From contig NC_039492.1 of NCBI RefSeq assembly GCF_003590095.1, positions 6,944,001 to 7,008,000 on the forward strand: a stretch of 64,000 nucleotides of DNA, read 5' to 3'. Under the pieces are notes generated by a model. It did no database searches. It worked only from the letters and a program-made list of their open reading frames with translations, and was not told where the DNA came from. The translations under genes were made by a program, and so were the position numbers. Shown here piece after piece: positions 50,336-62,988 of the stretch. This DNA is from Trichoplusia ni (lineage: Eukaryota; Arthropoda; Insecta; Lepidoptera; Noctuidae). The first letter of the stretch is position 1; each line of letters opens with the position of its first letter.

Positions 50336-52493
50336 ATTCAAAATTGTTTATAATATAAAGACGCTCTCAACCGTCGATGCTCTTTCGGTGTGAATTGACC
50401 CTTTATTGAAGCGGTAAAAAAAGTACACAGTCATTTATTTGTCACAGAAGAAGAACTAAAATCTAAATGGTACTACTTCCAATTTATTGAGTAACATTTA
50501 AAAAATAAAACAAAAAATATTCAATTTTACTTTATATAATTAACGTTACATTAATTGTGTAATGAATACACACATTTTAGAATAAAAATATTAAAGCATT
50601 GCAGTACCTACATTACTTTCATTGCTTGTTTAGCCCAAAATAAAATCTAATTTGTGTATTTTTCAAATGCACGAGAACAAAATAGTTACACGATAAACTA
50701 CAGTATATCACTTTATCTTAAGTTTTAAACAAATATAAAAATAGCTATTGTCTCACATTAAGCTACAATTCGTGCACTGTGCACATTTTTTGTGATTAAG
50801 AAAAATATAGAGACAGTTGGTTATAAAATATAGCTATTTTGTTATAAATAATAGTATTTATTAAGCTTCGCATTAAATAGGAATATTTTATTTGTATCAA
50901 CAAGCTCATCAAATCTATATTTTCCAAAGGTGGCTCAGCCACTGTTCTAACAACCGAGTTGGTTGATTGACATAACTGCAATAATAGGTACGTTATTTAA
51001 TCATTTTTATCTATATATTTACTATTACCATGGGTCCGTTAAATATTCTTAACGTTAGTCAGGCACATTAACAAATTTATTGGACAAATATTATTTGTTT
51101 AGTCAAAATAAGAAAGCTACTTAGATAAAATAAAGTCTAAGAAGTCGGGGCTCATGACGTAACCAACCGGTAAATTTGCAACGGTTTGTGATAAAACTAG
51201 CCCCCACTTCTTGACTTTAATTCGTCTTATCTGCATGTTTTTGTTAGGTAATATGTTTAGGATTAGCTAGGCTTAAGTAACGTGTGAATTTAAGTGTTTT
51301 CAGTGTCGTCAACATTATAGACAAAACGGAATTTGGTGGTAATCCGGAAATTATCGTATTCTTTTAATATTCAAAATACCTAACATAAATATATTTTTTA
51401 CATTGAACACCTTCGAACAATTACAATTGACTTGATATTTATATCAAATAATAAATATTCTTGTTTCGTTTGTTTATAAGCATTAATACATAATTTAGGT
51501 ATTTCCGTTTGATAACCAATAGTACCCACTAAGTATATTATGACGCTATTGTTATTATACTATTATGTCACTTCAGTAAATAGATTGATATCGATCATAA
51601 CTACAGTATAAACGTTAGTAACAAATTATGGCAAAACACAGATTTTGTTATATTTCTCTATAATATTGGTTAAAATTTAAACAATAAATGGGTAAATATT
51701 GGCAAATAAGTCAATCGGCACAAGGTTCTTTCGCATGCGAGGTAGGTAATTTATTTTAAAAAAGTTTATAAAAGACTGTTAAATGATAGCAAACTAATTA
51801 ACTAATTAACGCGATTTCACTTGGCACTCAATACAATTCGACGCCCATCGACAAATGACTAAACAACTGCAGTTAATCGCACAAAACATCGGCGTCGGCC
51901 GTATTAAAATTAACGACAAATTGTTATGAAGATAATATCTACAGAATTGTAGTAAGACCTACTTCGCAATAATTTACCTTTCGTTACGCTGAGTGAAAGT
52001 AGTTACTTAGAAAAAATAGTTACCATGTAATATTTTTCCTGATAAGTGGTAACATACATAATAGTTACCACGATTTGCCAAAGCCTCTGAAAAAAGTGAT
52101 TTACTTATTTTAAAAAATACAGCACCACTACGCGTTTATAAATTAATTAATACTGTAACTAAATATTATAAATTATTGCATAAGTGTTATAGAATCCCTT
52201 TGTGCGCTAAGAGGTTAAATCGAGGAGACGAAACGTGCCTTTTTGTGTTTTGGACGGATAAGTGTTATAACTTTTCTCAGTGCTTCCAGTTTCAGTAACT
52301 GCATTTGTGAAACTGAGTATGACTCGATTTAAAAGTCATCCTTTTGTTCTAGGACAAACTTGAGGTAGACCTACTTGAAAGGTTGCCAGTCTAAGTAATG
52401 TGTAGCATTCGAATTCTCATAACCATGAGCGAATGAAGATACATCATGGTTTGACTTACATTTTTTTTTTCAAATTCTATTAATTACACCATC
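50336..52493. other. AT-rich spacer, no gene seen
   Basis: About 2.2 kb of low-GC sequence between the TIR cluster and a MITE. I see only short random frames and no motif to report. Confidence 0.4.
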
Positions 52494-52702
52494 GGCGTGG
52501 ACCCCAATTCTGCTATATGCAATGGAAGATGAATGAATGAAATTTGGCTTAAAATGTCAATTTTCGTAATCTCTTAAGCCTACACAATAAATTTCCAATT
52601 ATTGTATTGGCAAAATTATAAGGAGAATAGGAATAATTTCAAATTTAATCCAATTGCCATTCATTCATCGGCCATTGTTAATAGCAGAATCGGCGCCCTG
52701 GT
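52494..52702. mobile_element. MITE of about 210 bp with long imperfect TIRs
   Basis: The left end (CCCCAATTCTGCTATATGCA then GGAAGATGAATGAATG) is mirrored at the right end, where the reverse complement reads GCCGATTCTGCTATTAACAA then TGGCCGATGAATGAATG. The arms are about 45 bp with an AT-rich middle and no coding capacity. I could not identify a target-site duplication with confidence. Confidence 0.65.
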
Positions 52703-53825
52703 TTAAACATAGGCTCGACATTTCAAAACTTCTATCAACTTATATGAGAACGAAGATATTTCTACTGAGAAAATATCTTGTATTTTTCCACTTGCTATAA
52801 AAATAAATATTATCATCTAAACTCAATTGAGTCTTTACAAAATATATTTATTGCCAAAATAACAAAACTCTTAAACCTAACGCTTTTTTAAATATCTTAA
52901 TCTTAAACAACTCGTTATAACATATCAAAATTTAGTCATAACGCGTAAAAGAAATTGTCTAAAATTCAAGAAAGCTTGTTCTTTAGAGGACGGCCAACAT
53001 TTTTCATATCACCAACAAATAGTTTCATATTTTAATTCCAATTAATATATATTCCAGATATGAAATTTCACTTCTTATTTTTGTCGAATTTTATAAATTT
53101 ACCTTCGTTTCCTAGACTCAATTTTTGTAAATTATTTTTTAATTGACATAACACAGTTTTTGGATATCACCCAAAGCAACAATTTCCTAGTTCAATTCCT
53201 TTACAAAATAACAGTTACACATGTGCACAGTGGTTATACATCTATCAATACATCATACATACATAGCATAGACGCCATTTACGTAAAACCATATAGGTAT
53301 ATAAATATATATACATATCACAATAAAGATTAATTTGCGAACTTATTGTTATTAATCTTGATTTTAAATAAGTCGTGTAAGGTGTCTTTGTTGGTTATCG
53401 ATTTGTAAATTAAAATATTTCAGAAATCGATATAATCGGTTTAGTACCTCCTGACAGAGCTTTGTCGTTATCGACATGAATGTGTACTTATGATTGTAAT
53501 TGAAAAAGTTACAGCTCTAACATTTTTACTCAATAATATCACAAAACATCAAAGGCTGGATTCCGATCCCGATTGTAGGTATGTATTATAAAATCTTAAT
53601 TTACTATGCACCTTCAACATAATTATTGCCTCCTCAATCAGCCTAGCTAAGTCATGCATGATGGTCTGTTCCCTTATCCCAACAAGTCGTTTACATTCGT
53701 CGTCTTTATTGTCTGATATTTAATCGACGTATTATTTCTTAACTACCTAACTTTAACTTTCCTATTGCCGAAAATGTGATATTTCTTTACATGGTAAGTT
53801 GTTATTAAAATATAACAAAATGTGT

Positions 53826-53991
53826 TGCCACAATGATCGATGAATGATTGGATTTGGAAATATTGATTACGGGGCGAAATGCTTACGGTCAATACAATGA
53901 AATTCTAAATATTATGTCGGCAAAAGGCTAGGAGACGATGTCAAATTTCCAGTCATTCATCAGCCATTGTAAATAGCGGAATTGGGGCTGG
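53826..53991. mobile_element. Second copy of the same MITE family
   Basis: Left CAATGATCGATGAATGATTG and right CATTCATCAGCCATTGTAAA, then GCGGAATTGGGGC, match the arms of the 52.5-kb element. The left outer part has decayed. Half-copies are visible near 49495-49590 and 57480-57575. Confidence 0.55.
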
Positions 53992-55013
53992 AATATTTCC
54001 TAGTCTGACGGAGATAAAAACGTCAGGTACGATGAGTGATCTCTCGGTTACGCAATTATTTTAAGGCATAATATTAATAGAGATTTAGTACTTCTAGACT
54101 ATTACTGCAAATAACAGCACCAATTACAACTTATAATCAATAGGTACCGTACTGTAACACGTAGCGTGGAAAAAAGGAAATGAACCAATATTTATGAAAC
54201 TGAATCAATAATAATCGAAATGAATAATCACTTGTCTTATTGTTATTTTCTATGGGAATTTTTACTCGTAATGGCGGCGATTGTACTGTCTTTTTCATAC
54301 CTCGTGTATAAATATACTCGTATTCCGTAATAATCACAATAGTAATTATTACGAGGGACAACAAAAACTATAATAACGGGACTTGTTTAAAATAAAAATC
54401 ATATTCATCACGCTTGTACATTTACACTAATTTGTATAAATATAGTATACCTAAGTTGTGTTATAACGTTATGTAGATATAGCACCGGTTCGTTAATTCG
54501 AATACTTATAGAATAAATGTTCTGAAAAATACTTACTTGATCTAAAGATACGAAAAAACATTATTAATATTCAAAACAAAATGACCCTCTTTTGGTACAA
54601 CTGTACAATTACGTACGTTTAAAGCTATAGAATTGCTGTTTCTTAACACTTAAATTCTCATACATTTAACAACACGCAAAAGGCATACTTGCAAAAAAAA
54701 CATATTTGACCTTAATGTATGTGCTATATAGCATTTATATTAGACTGTTATTGTCGATGGGTATAAGAAATAAAGACTATCATGCATGATCCTATACAAT
54801 AGTAATACATAAAATATATCCAGATGTAAAGAAAGTAATGAAATCAATCGAGTCACATTAATAAGTAAAGGTAGGCTACTTATGGTAGGTCTTATGTATT
54901 AAAGTATCGCTTGTCTTTCTTAGCAAAATATTTAACCTAGATATAAATTGATTCGGCAAATGTGGACGAGTATCAGTTGTATAAAACTTTAATTACCATT
55001 CCAAGTTCAGGTT
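53992..55013. other. AT-rich spacer and PEDS1 3' UTR
   Basis: The part nearest 55013 is presumably the 3' UTR of the minus-strand PEDS1 gene. No other supported feature. Confidence 0.4.
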
Positions 55014-58000
55014 CTAGGATCGTTTTTGAGCCCACTTCATGTCATCTGCACGAGGTTTGCAGCCAGTCAGGGCTTCTATAACAGTCTCTAAAGTAGACCA
55101 GAAGTGTAGCTTTTCCAAGGGCCAGTTGAGCCAGCCAGTGGTGATGCAGAAGTAAGTCTCGTGCGGCGCTACGTGATGTATGCGGTGGTGGCGACGGGGC
55201 AACACTATGTGCCACTCTTGTAACCAAACAACCCACATAGGTAGACCAAAATACGTATGCGACCATTTGTGAATCTGGAAACAAGTAATTAAAGAGATAA
55301 CTGAATATATTTAAAATGTTTTATAATTATAACTGGCTGTGCTTCGTAGATTACATTACATTTACAGATTTAATTTTTTTGCCGTATGATCAGGAAGAAG
55401 TCACGAAAATGCTTACCAACTTTCGCCATTACAACAATTAGTAATTATTACTATCTCATGTGATAAGGAAGCTGATTACGAAAATATTTATATGACGAAT
55501 TTAAATAATACGAGGAAACATATTAGTAAGAAGCAGGTATACCTACTCTATAGGTTACGATTAGTATAGTGTTACGATTTGGGATACCATTGTATCTCAA
55601 GTCGCCACACGGCCACACCGTCAGACAAGGGATGTCATACATTTGGTGCAATGCAAAAGTTGTTATCTTGATTTTGAGAATAATAGGATTCCCGAAATGA
55701 TAAAAAATCTGTTAATGCCGCTCACTTCATAGCTCTCAATACCAACTTCAACTTTGCAAAAAAAAAAAACAATCTGTCAGCGAATTTCGTTCAACTTTGT
55801 TCAGCCGCTACGTTTAGTGTGGCAGACATCCTTCTGCATGTTCTTCCATAGATAAAGCTAATATAATATCTAGGCTTAAATCGTTAACTTTAACTGTAAT
55901 TACCTGATTAGTCATTGCTACAAAGATACAACACAAGTACCAATAAGCAATCCAGTGAAATTCTTCATTGATATTGCTATCGTCATAGGTAGCAAGCTGC
56001 CATACAATCCTTGCTAACACGGGTATAGTGATGGCGAAGTTATCGCCATTGGTCTCAATGAAGTCATGTCGAGTTATCGAAGTGGGATCGATGTGATGTT
56101 CGCGAAATGGGCGCAAGAAATTCTGTAACAGCAATAAGAACATAACTTTTACTTCAATAAGTAGAGTGCAAGTAGGTACCTAAGAACGAAAATGAGCGAA
56201 TGAGCAATTTTATGGTTACAATAGAAGGCATAAGGTACAAATCTGTATGTTCTAGCATACATCTAAAGATAATTATACCGACAAGAATAAGCTATACCGA
56301 CATAAGTCTACTAAATCAATATAGCGCTTACGATAGCTACGATGTACCTATCTGTATGTCTAAATATAATACAATACTTATTATTCATATATTTCATCAC
56401 TTTATGATGTGAATTAACCAGCTATGACCAACCATCTAAGTTTGTATGTATTCGTATGGTTAATATAAACATGTTTATTATTTGCAATTTTTCATTAGAT
56501 TATGAATTAGGTGCTTAATTGTTACCCGCCATGTCACTTTTGCATGATAATATAATAATATGCTCACGACGCGACGATAGCAGTGCCTCTAATAGTGTAA
56601 TTTACAACTATCACGCAATAAAATTTAAGCATAATAAATAGCAAAATGGCAGTTCGTTTTACAGTAATAATTATGGATCTACCTAGGCTGAGGCATGGTC
56701 GCTTATGTAGCGACTAAATCATAATTGATCATAATTTTTCTTCATGTTTCTCTAGTGTGTGGGTCAAGAGAAACGAATAATTCAAGATTCGACGGCTTAA
56801 AAACCGCTTACATAATGTGTGATGTGCAGCTGCAGCATTTACAATATTTTATAACGAGTCTTTCTTTTTCAAGTGCAGTCAAGCTGCCAAACCTCATGTT
56901 TTTAAACTAGCCTAAGATTTTTTTGGGAAAAAAATAAGCATAGGTATTTGCAACAATCAAAATCGGGTGATTTAAAACTTGGGAATAAAATAGAGAAGAA
57001 TATCAATGAACGACATAAAATGAAGAACCAAGTAGGGTATATCATTCTTATTGATCAAATGCGAATATGCGACAGAACTCTCAACGTGTTTGAGGTCTTT
57101 ATGACTCCAATTAAATAAGTTTAATATGATAGTTAAAAGCCTATTTAATTGCCCTATTCAACTATGGGACCTATTAAAATGTCGGATGTTACATATACAA
57201 ATATACGATTGTTTGTTTTGAAAATATTATATCGCCGCCTTTTTATCCGTGCGTCATGGCGTATCAAACGTTTAGATAAAATCAAGATAATTGTTTATTG
57301 ATAGTTTTTCTGAGACAATTCGCGCCAAAGAGTCGTTTTGGATGTGCAGTTGAGTTAAGTAAATTTCAATTAAAACCACCTTTTTTAAGAACCAGGTTTA
57401 AACCTTTAGGTATTATTCATTTTACACGGGTAGGTATATTCATTTCGTCACCGCGACTGTTCCGCGACATACTAAATTTCCAATTAAGCACCTATTGTGT
57501 TGAAAAATTTTAAGGAGTACGAATAGTGTAATTTTAATTCTATTTCCATTCATTTATTGGCCTTTGTAACTGAAGATCACGTCAGTTTTCTTAAGGGTGT
57601 CAGGACGACTGGGGAAATGAAATGACGCCAAGCGCTGGTAAAACTACCATTCAGCAACATTGGGAGCGCTGCTATTAGTCCATACGTAAAGTCAGCTTTT
57701 TTAATCGTATTATTTGGTAACAGATACCATTCAATAATAATATAAATAAAAATTAAAGAATAAACAGAAGTTCTTAATGTTTGAAGCCAACTGATTGTAC
57801 TGCTATAAAGCCTTAACTTATCTATTGCTTGTCCTCTAAAACATTTTAATTTTAAATAAATTACATATCCAAATAGGTACCTATATAGTTTAATGTTCAT
57901 TTTTGTTACATGATTAAAAATTAGACCTTTAACATTCGTTCCCAATATAAATTCGGTAAATACATACACAACATAGTTTACCAACCTTATAATTTTTAAG

Positions 58001-60869
58001 TCGAACTTTTTGTTTTAACTAGTTACTATCGGAGACGTAACATCGTTCTGTTTTGTCTTCAGTACTATCGTGGGTAAAGTAGCAGATATATAATTACAAC
58101 ATAAAATCAATACTCGTTTGCAGCTCGTTAGTAGGTATGTAAGTATCTATACCTTGTAGAATAATAAGGCTACGTACGTACGCAGTAATAATTACTACAA
58201 CAGACAGTTTCTATAGGAGTCATATTTTTATAAGTATCAATTAATTATCATATGTGTAACTGAATATGTGGTATGTACGCATATAGATATTATGAAGGTA
58301 AAAGCGAAACGGACCGGACTAGAAGTACATAAACTGTAATACCGCTTAGAAAAGTAAAGTTTAACCAGGGCCGGATTAACCATGTCGGGGCCCCTAGGCA
58401 CAGTTCTTTTCGGGCCCCCCTTTTTCATACCACAGCAACGCAATTTTGGAATTTTTACGATCCCCGTTGTTTTTTCATTTTTTAATCGGGAGTGCTGGGC
58501 CCCAGGTCATGGTGGGCCCCTAGGCACTGGCCTAAAGTGCCTTATGGATAATACGGCACTGAGTTTAACCTCAAACCTAAATATTTATTAGCATAATCAA
58601 CTTTTAAACAGTATCACATGACTAAGTAATTTAAAATATGCTTAGCTAGACTTACAGTGAAATTCGTTATCAGTTATCAGACTAAATGTTATTGATCCTA
58701 ATGAGTCCTTGAAAAACAATAGACTTCAAGGTCACTCATATGACCGTATTATTTCAATAATATCGATCGACTATCGTAACAAGGGTTATTTAATTTCTTT
58801 GTCCTTTTAATGGAAAGAGACAAGATTTAAATGGCATACGCAATCTTTCTAAACTGGGTTCCGAAAAGTGCTGTTGATTGCAGTTTTTGGTTCCTAATGA
58901 CGGAGATCCTCAGCGCTACCGACCTATGTTAAACATCAGACTTTTTGGAAGAATAAGTTATACCACTTAAACTGAAAAAAAATATGATTTAAACAATCTT
59001 ATCTCCAGTGTCAAATGTCAAGCAAACAAATGCTGGCAAAGCTGTTTTAAATGGGTCTTAAACTGAAGATTTGGAACAAATGTGTGTTTTATTTACAGAA
59101 TTGTAGAATGTGTCAATTAAGTTACGAACAGTTGAAACAGTTTTATCCAGAAACACCATACAGAGTACCAACTTAATGACATTCCAAAACAGTTAAAAAT
59201 AACACAAACAACAATAGGTAACAAACACTTGAAATTTTCTTTATACCCACTTGCAACTAGACTAGAAATTTTAGGTCAAAATAATGAGTATTATAGAGAC
59301 AGTTAGCAATAAAATATGTTAATTTTCACGTTACTTTGGTGAGAAATTGGCAAACAAAAAAATAAGTTTAGAATTTTTTGCTAGAACAGTAATGAATTTT
59401 TTTTGTAAATATCTTTGAATAGCCTCTTTTAATAAACAGAATGCAGAATCAGAAGTTGTTAGTTTTACTTCAATATATTGAAAATTAATAAGAAGTCCTG
59501 TTATCATTAGTCCAAACTGAACAAGATATAACAAAGTGCAACTGGTGCCTAATTCGAGTTAGCACATCAATCTTTAATTTGTTTACAAAGTTAGTGTTAA
59601 AATGTGTTTGAGAGGATAATTATGGTATCTAATGTTTAGATAAGGCTGTTCAGGCTTACAAAGTGTTGTGCCTGCATCCATTAACAGTTGGGGAGCCTTG
59701 GTCTAGTAAAACATATTGTACAATATGTAGGTACTGGCAGCTATTAAGGTATAGGATAAAAGCCTAGTTGAGAGTGTAGATCACTTAAATCAAAATGATT
59801 TTTTAAAATTTGTTTGGAAAATCATATAAGATTTATTATATTTTTATGTTTACAAAAATCAGTGTTTGTGCTAAAAGTGCTTATTAGTGAGCAAAATGTA
59901 TTGTTGTGATTTGGAGGTGTAGTAAACATAGTTATATCAATAAATGTTTGAAACTCAGTGCTATGAACTATGAGGAACTTAGTAATATGATACTGAGAAT
60001 TGAATTATGTTTTGATAGCAGTAGAGGCATATCAAGAAACAAGTAATGATTTCAATGAAAACTCACATTGGCAATGAATGGCAAGAACAAGCAAATGTTA
60101 ATGTAGCACATTACCAAGAACAAACACAACAATGACTTAATCAAGAGTTGAGTCAAGATTATTTACTTTGCCTATTAAGGGAAGATCAACTGCTCCCCAA
60201 GTGTCAGCAGCCCAATGCACTACGCCTGAAGCAAAATCTGCTGTTAAAACACCAGAAATTGCTGCTAAAAATAATGATGCATCCGCACGTATGTGTCTGG
60301 CCATGAGAACACCAGCACATAAACACAGTGTGCAACAAACCACCACACACACTGATTCTTGAAGCCTTTTTCCTGCCAAACAAAAATTACATCTCAATCC
60401 TATTAAATAATGACCTCACTAATATTTATATTTAGCAATATATTTTTGAAAAGATTAACACAAAAAAAAAATTGAGTAGTAGAAATAAGCATTTGCTACT
60501 TATGTGATATAGAGCAAATTCAATTATTAGCATTCATTAATAACACATGTTCAAAACATCAACAGAAGTTGCCTTTTAAAATTTGAAGTGTTAATTATAA
60601 ACAAACTGACCTGGACTGTAGAGTTCAGCTAGTTCTTTCGCTCCGCGATGTTGTGGCCCCCAACGGGGCATCGGCCCAACCTCACTAGGTGGTTGGGTAT
60701 TTGCATTAGGATCATCTTCCGACATAGAATGCTCAAATATCTGACGTTCAGTTTTAACCGGTGCTAACAATGTTGTGGCCATGGTACTGGCATAGTCGAA
60801 CTGTTCACAACTTAAACCACTAAGACCATCCCTCTTAGCGCACGGAGGAATAGGCAACGGTAAAGCCAT
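55014..60869 (-). CDS. PEDS1: Plasmanylethanolamine desaturase (TMEM189/Kua)
   Basis: ER membrane desaturase that introduces the vinyl ether bond of plasmalogens. Minus-strand exons from the first good ATG: 60869-60611, 60372-60167, 56122-55904 and 55274-55014, 945 nt, 314 residues; human PEDS1 has about 270. The family core is nearly invariant: RWGPQHRGAKELAELYSPGKRLQE (69-92, two adjoining exons), SGVVHWAADTWG (135-146), FREHHIDPTSITRHDFIETNGDN (161-183), HKWSHTYFGLP (230-240), RRHHRIHH (255-262), PHETYFCITTGWLN (265-278) and RADDMKWAQK near the end. The histidines in HW, REHH, RHD, HKWSH and HHRIHH are the expected di-iron ligands and all are present. The N-terminal 68 residues do not match the vertebrate protein. 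A later ATG at 60725 (MSEDDPN) would give a length closer to human. The intron 60166-56123 is about 4 kb and contains a hAT-type MITE. Confidence 0.93.
56123..58365. other. Large PEDS1 intron, proximal part
   Basis: AT-rich intron sequence. It contains a minus-strand open frame at 57577-57984, about 105 codons from its first ATG, with hydrophobic stretches (YSLIFIYIIIEWYLL). I do not recognise it and no expression signal is evident. A half-MITE lies near 57480-57575. Confidence 0.35.
58358..58569. mobile_element. hAT-type MITE with 8-bp target-site duplication
   Basis: A 196-bp element (58366-58561) begins CAGGGCCGGATTAA and ends TTATGGATAATACGGCACTG. The reverse complement of the right end, CAGTGCCGTATTATCC, is an imperfect inverted copy of the left. 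It is bracketed by a perfect 8-bp direct repeat, AGTTTAAC, at 58358-58365 and 58562-58569. An 8-bp duplication and CAG-G ends are diagnostic of the hAT superfamily. It has no transposase. It sits in the long PEDS1 intron. Confidence 0.85.
58570..60166. other. PEDS1 intron, distal part
   Basis: AT-rich intron sequence with no supported feature. Confidence 0.4.
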
Positions 60870-61560
60870 CACTAACGTTGCGAATGACAAACCAAACTGA
60901 AACAATTTAGAGATAAAACAGGTAATTCAATATTTAAATTTTTAGACCGTCATCAAACTATTCTAGTTTACTAACCAATTTTCTTAAATGTTCAAACAGT
61001 GATATTTACTTTAAGAAATAGGCACGAAAAATCCTGACAATATCACTAGGACGATATATCTCGATTAAAATAAATACAGGAAAAAATAAAAGCCTGTTAT
61101 GGCCTAAGTATCAACGACAGTCGCCAATCATCAAGTAGGTATATTGTCTTGCATGTCAAGTGTCAATATGAATTGTCAACTAATTGTCAAAAGACTTCAA
61201 ATTGCTCAAAGCCATAGATATAGGATTACATATAAGATCAAAGCATAATTTTATTAATGTTTGTTTTCTGCATGGATAGGAACTTGAAGTTTCAAGAAGC
61301 GACAATTTAATGCAACATTGAACCTACTAAAAATCTAGGAAAACCTAGCGAGACATTAAACTGTAAAACCCCTGTAAAGCCCTTGTAGATGACATTCTCG
61401 CCTACAATATAAATTACGACTAAGTGCCTATCCACTGAATGGAACGAGGACGACTAGACGTAAAATTTGTATTGGGAAAATGTAAGTAATAAACGTATGT
61501 TTGTACCGAAAGATTGATATTTGGTCCAAAGTAGATGTCGCATTAAACAATAGAACTCAC

Positions 61561-61761
61561 TTGATATTTTACCACAGAAAGACAGATAGTCTCAATAAAA
61601 GTGTTCCACGTTAGACCTATGTCCTCATAAGAGCCTTTTAGAAGAACCGCAGTTGTATTTCTTAACTTAACAACAAAGCGACATATTCTGTCAAAGTAAA
61701 TTTCATATGCTTTGCGGTCGGGTTGCTCGTAGATCAAGTCGAGAAACTCAGAACTACGATT
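61561..61761 (-). CDS. Possible upstream coding exon of PEDS1
   Basis: A 201-bp open stretch with an acceptor (GTTGTATTGTGCAACGCAG, ending at 61762) and a donor (CAA then GTGAGT) on the minus strand. It is 67 codons, phase 0 at both ends. It joins in frame to an acceptor at 60897 (TTGTTTCAG), nine codons upstream of the PEDS1 ATG at 60869. The joined frame has no stop. The translation includes DRICRFVVKLRNTTAVLLKG and NTFIETICLSVVKYQ. It looks protein-like but I do not recognise it. It could be a PEDS1 N-terminal extension, an exon of a separate upstream gene, or chance. Confidence 0.35.
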
Positions 61762-61854
61762 CTGCGTTGCACAATACAACGGAAAAATTCAAGATTTTTT
61801 TTTCATTGAAAATCCATATTTTTTTGTTGGGAGTTTTTATTCGCATTAGCGGAA

Positions 61855-62335
61855 AATTGCGGCAGCTCATGCGATTTAATACGTTTGCTGCCGCAACTCA
61901 TGATGTCGCCTTATTGAGACGCTGGTCTCCATTAGATGTGTGTTGAAGAAAGAAATTTAAAAGAACAGTAATTAAATATGATTTTGGTTTTCGGATTACT
62001 TTCAGGGTTGCGACAGCTCACACGATTTGATACGTTTGCTGCCGCAACACATGACTTCACATTTTTGAGACACTGGTTTCGCTTACATGTGGATGCTATA
62101 AAAGGAAATAGAATATAATAAACATGATTGTGTTTTACAATGCTTGAAGGGTTGAGACAGCTCACGCAATTTGATATGTTTGCTGCCGCAACCCAAGATG
62201 TCCCATTTTTGAGACGGTGGTCTCGGTTGTAAGGGTTTACAATAGAAGGAAATTAAAAAATACAGTATAAATAAATATAAATTTAAATGAATGCTTTTCA
62301 TAGTACTGGAAGGGTTGTGACAACTATACAAATAA
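61855..62335. repeat. Tandem repeat of about 150-bp units with internal hairpins
   Basis: Three copies and a fourth partial one of a unit marked by GACAGCTCAC-GATTTGATACG, then TTTGCTGCCGCAAC, then TTTTTGAGAC-CTGGTCTC, starting near 61858, 62007, 62152 and 62310. In the first unit TTGCGGCAGC and GCTGCCGCAA form a perfect 10-bp stem. Later units have decayed stems. Frames across it are not convincing coding sequence. Confidence 0.7.
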
Positions 62336-62988
62336 TAAAGATAACTTTAAGTTAGTTAGCCCAAATGACCCCAATGGCTTAGTTAAGCGACTGGAGTGAA
62401 TTTTGCCGTTGTATTATTTGAATTTATTACCAAAAAGGGTAGATGTATTAATTAAAGAAATTTTGGGGTGATTTTTTTTAGTTACCAAGTTTATTGTTCG
62501 AAAGTGATTCAGAAAAAGTAAGTAGAGACATGGAGATATTTAGAGTCAAGCTGGCACCCGAAAAGTCGGGAAAGTCAACAGCACATCCGCCGTATTCTAT
62601 TGAAGGAAGTATATCTAGCTATGTGTACAAACAAAAAAAAACAAAGTTTATTACTTCCAAATTACTTAGTGTTACGCTTAAATTCCTTTTCTATGAAATA
62701 TGTATTTTGAACCCAAATTCCTAACATGCATTGGGCGTTACGTGAAAGTAAAGTCGCGAAACGTTAGTTTTGTCCAAAATAACTACCTGCACCCAAACAT
62801 TCTGTTTTAAGGCTAAAAATAGGCTCCACTTATGCGCATGCGCAATCAAGCTCTCAATTCATAACACGGTTCTAATTGTTAAGTCCAAAGCATTATAATC
62901 GAACCTCATAAGCTAGGTAGAATTATTATCAAGTCTTTAACTGCAAATACAACTTGCTTATTCATATAAAGCAGTTAAAACCAGCAAA
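62336..62988. other. Spacer upstream of the 3'-terminal gene
   Basis: Probably promoter and 5' UTR of the plus-strand gene that begins at 62989. The 76-codon frame at 62494-62724 has no family resemblance that I can see. Confidence 0.35.

Noticed and set aside
58366..58561. Plus-strand 69-codon frame at 58382-58591
   Set aside because: It lies almost entirely inside the hAT-type MITE and starts from its inverted end. It is not a gene.
61932..62331. Minus-strand frames across the tandem repeat
   Set aside because: They follow the repeat periodicity, carry no recognisable domain and lack good splice context.
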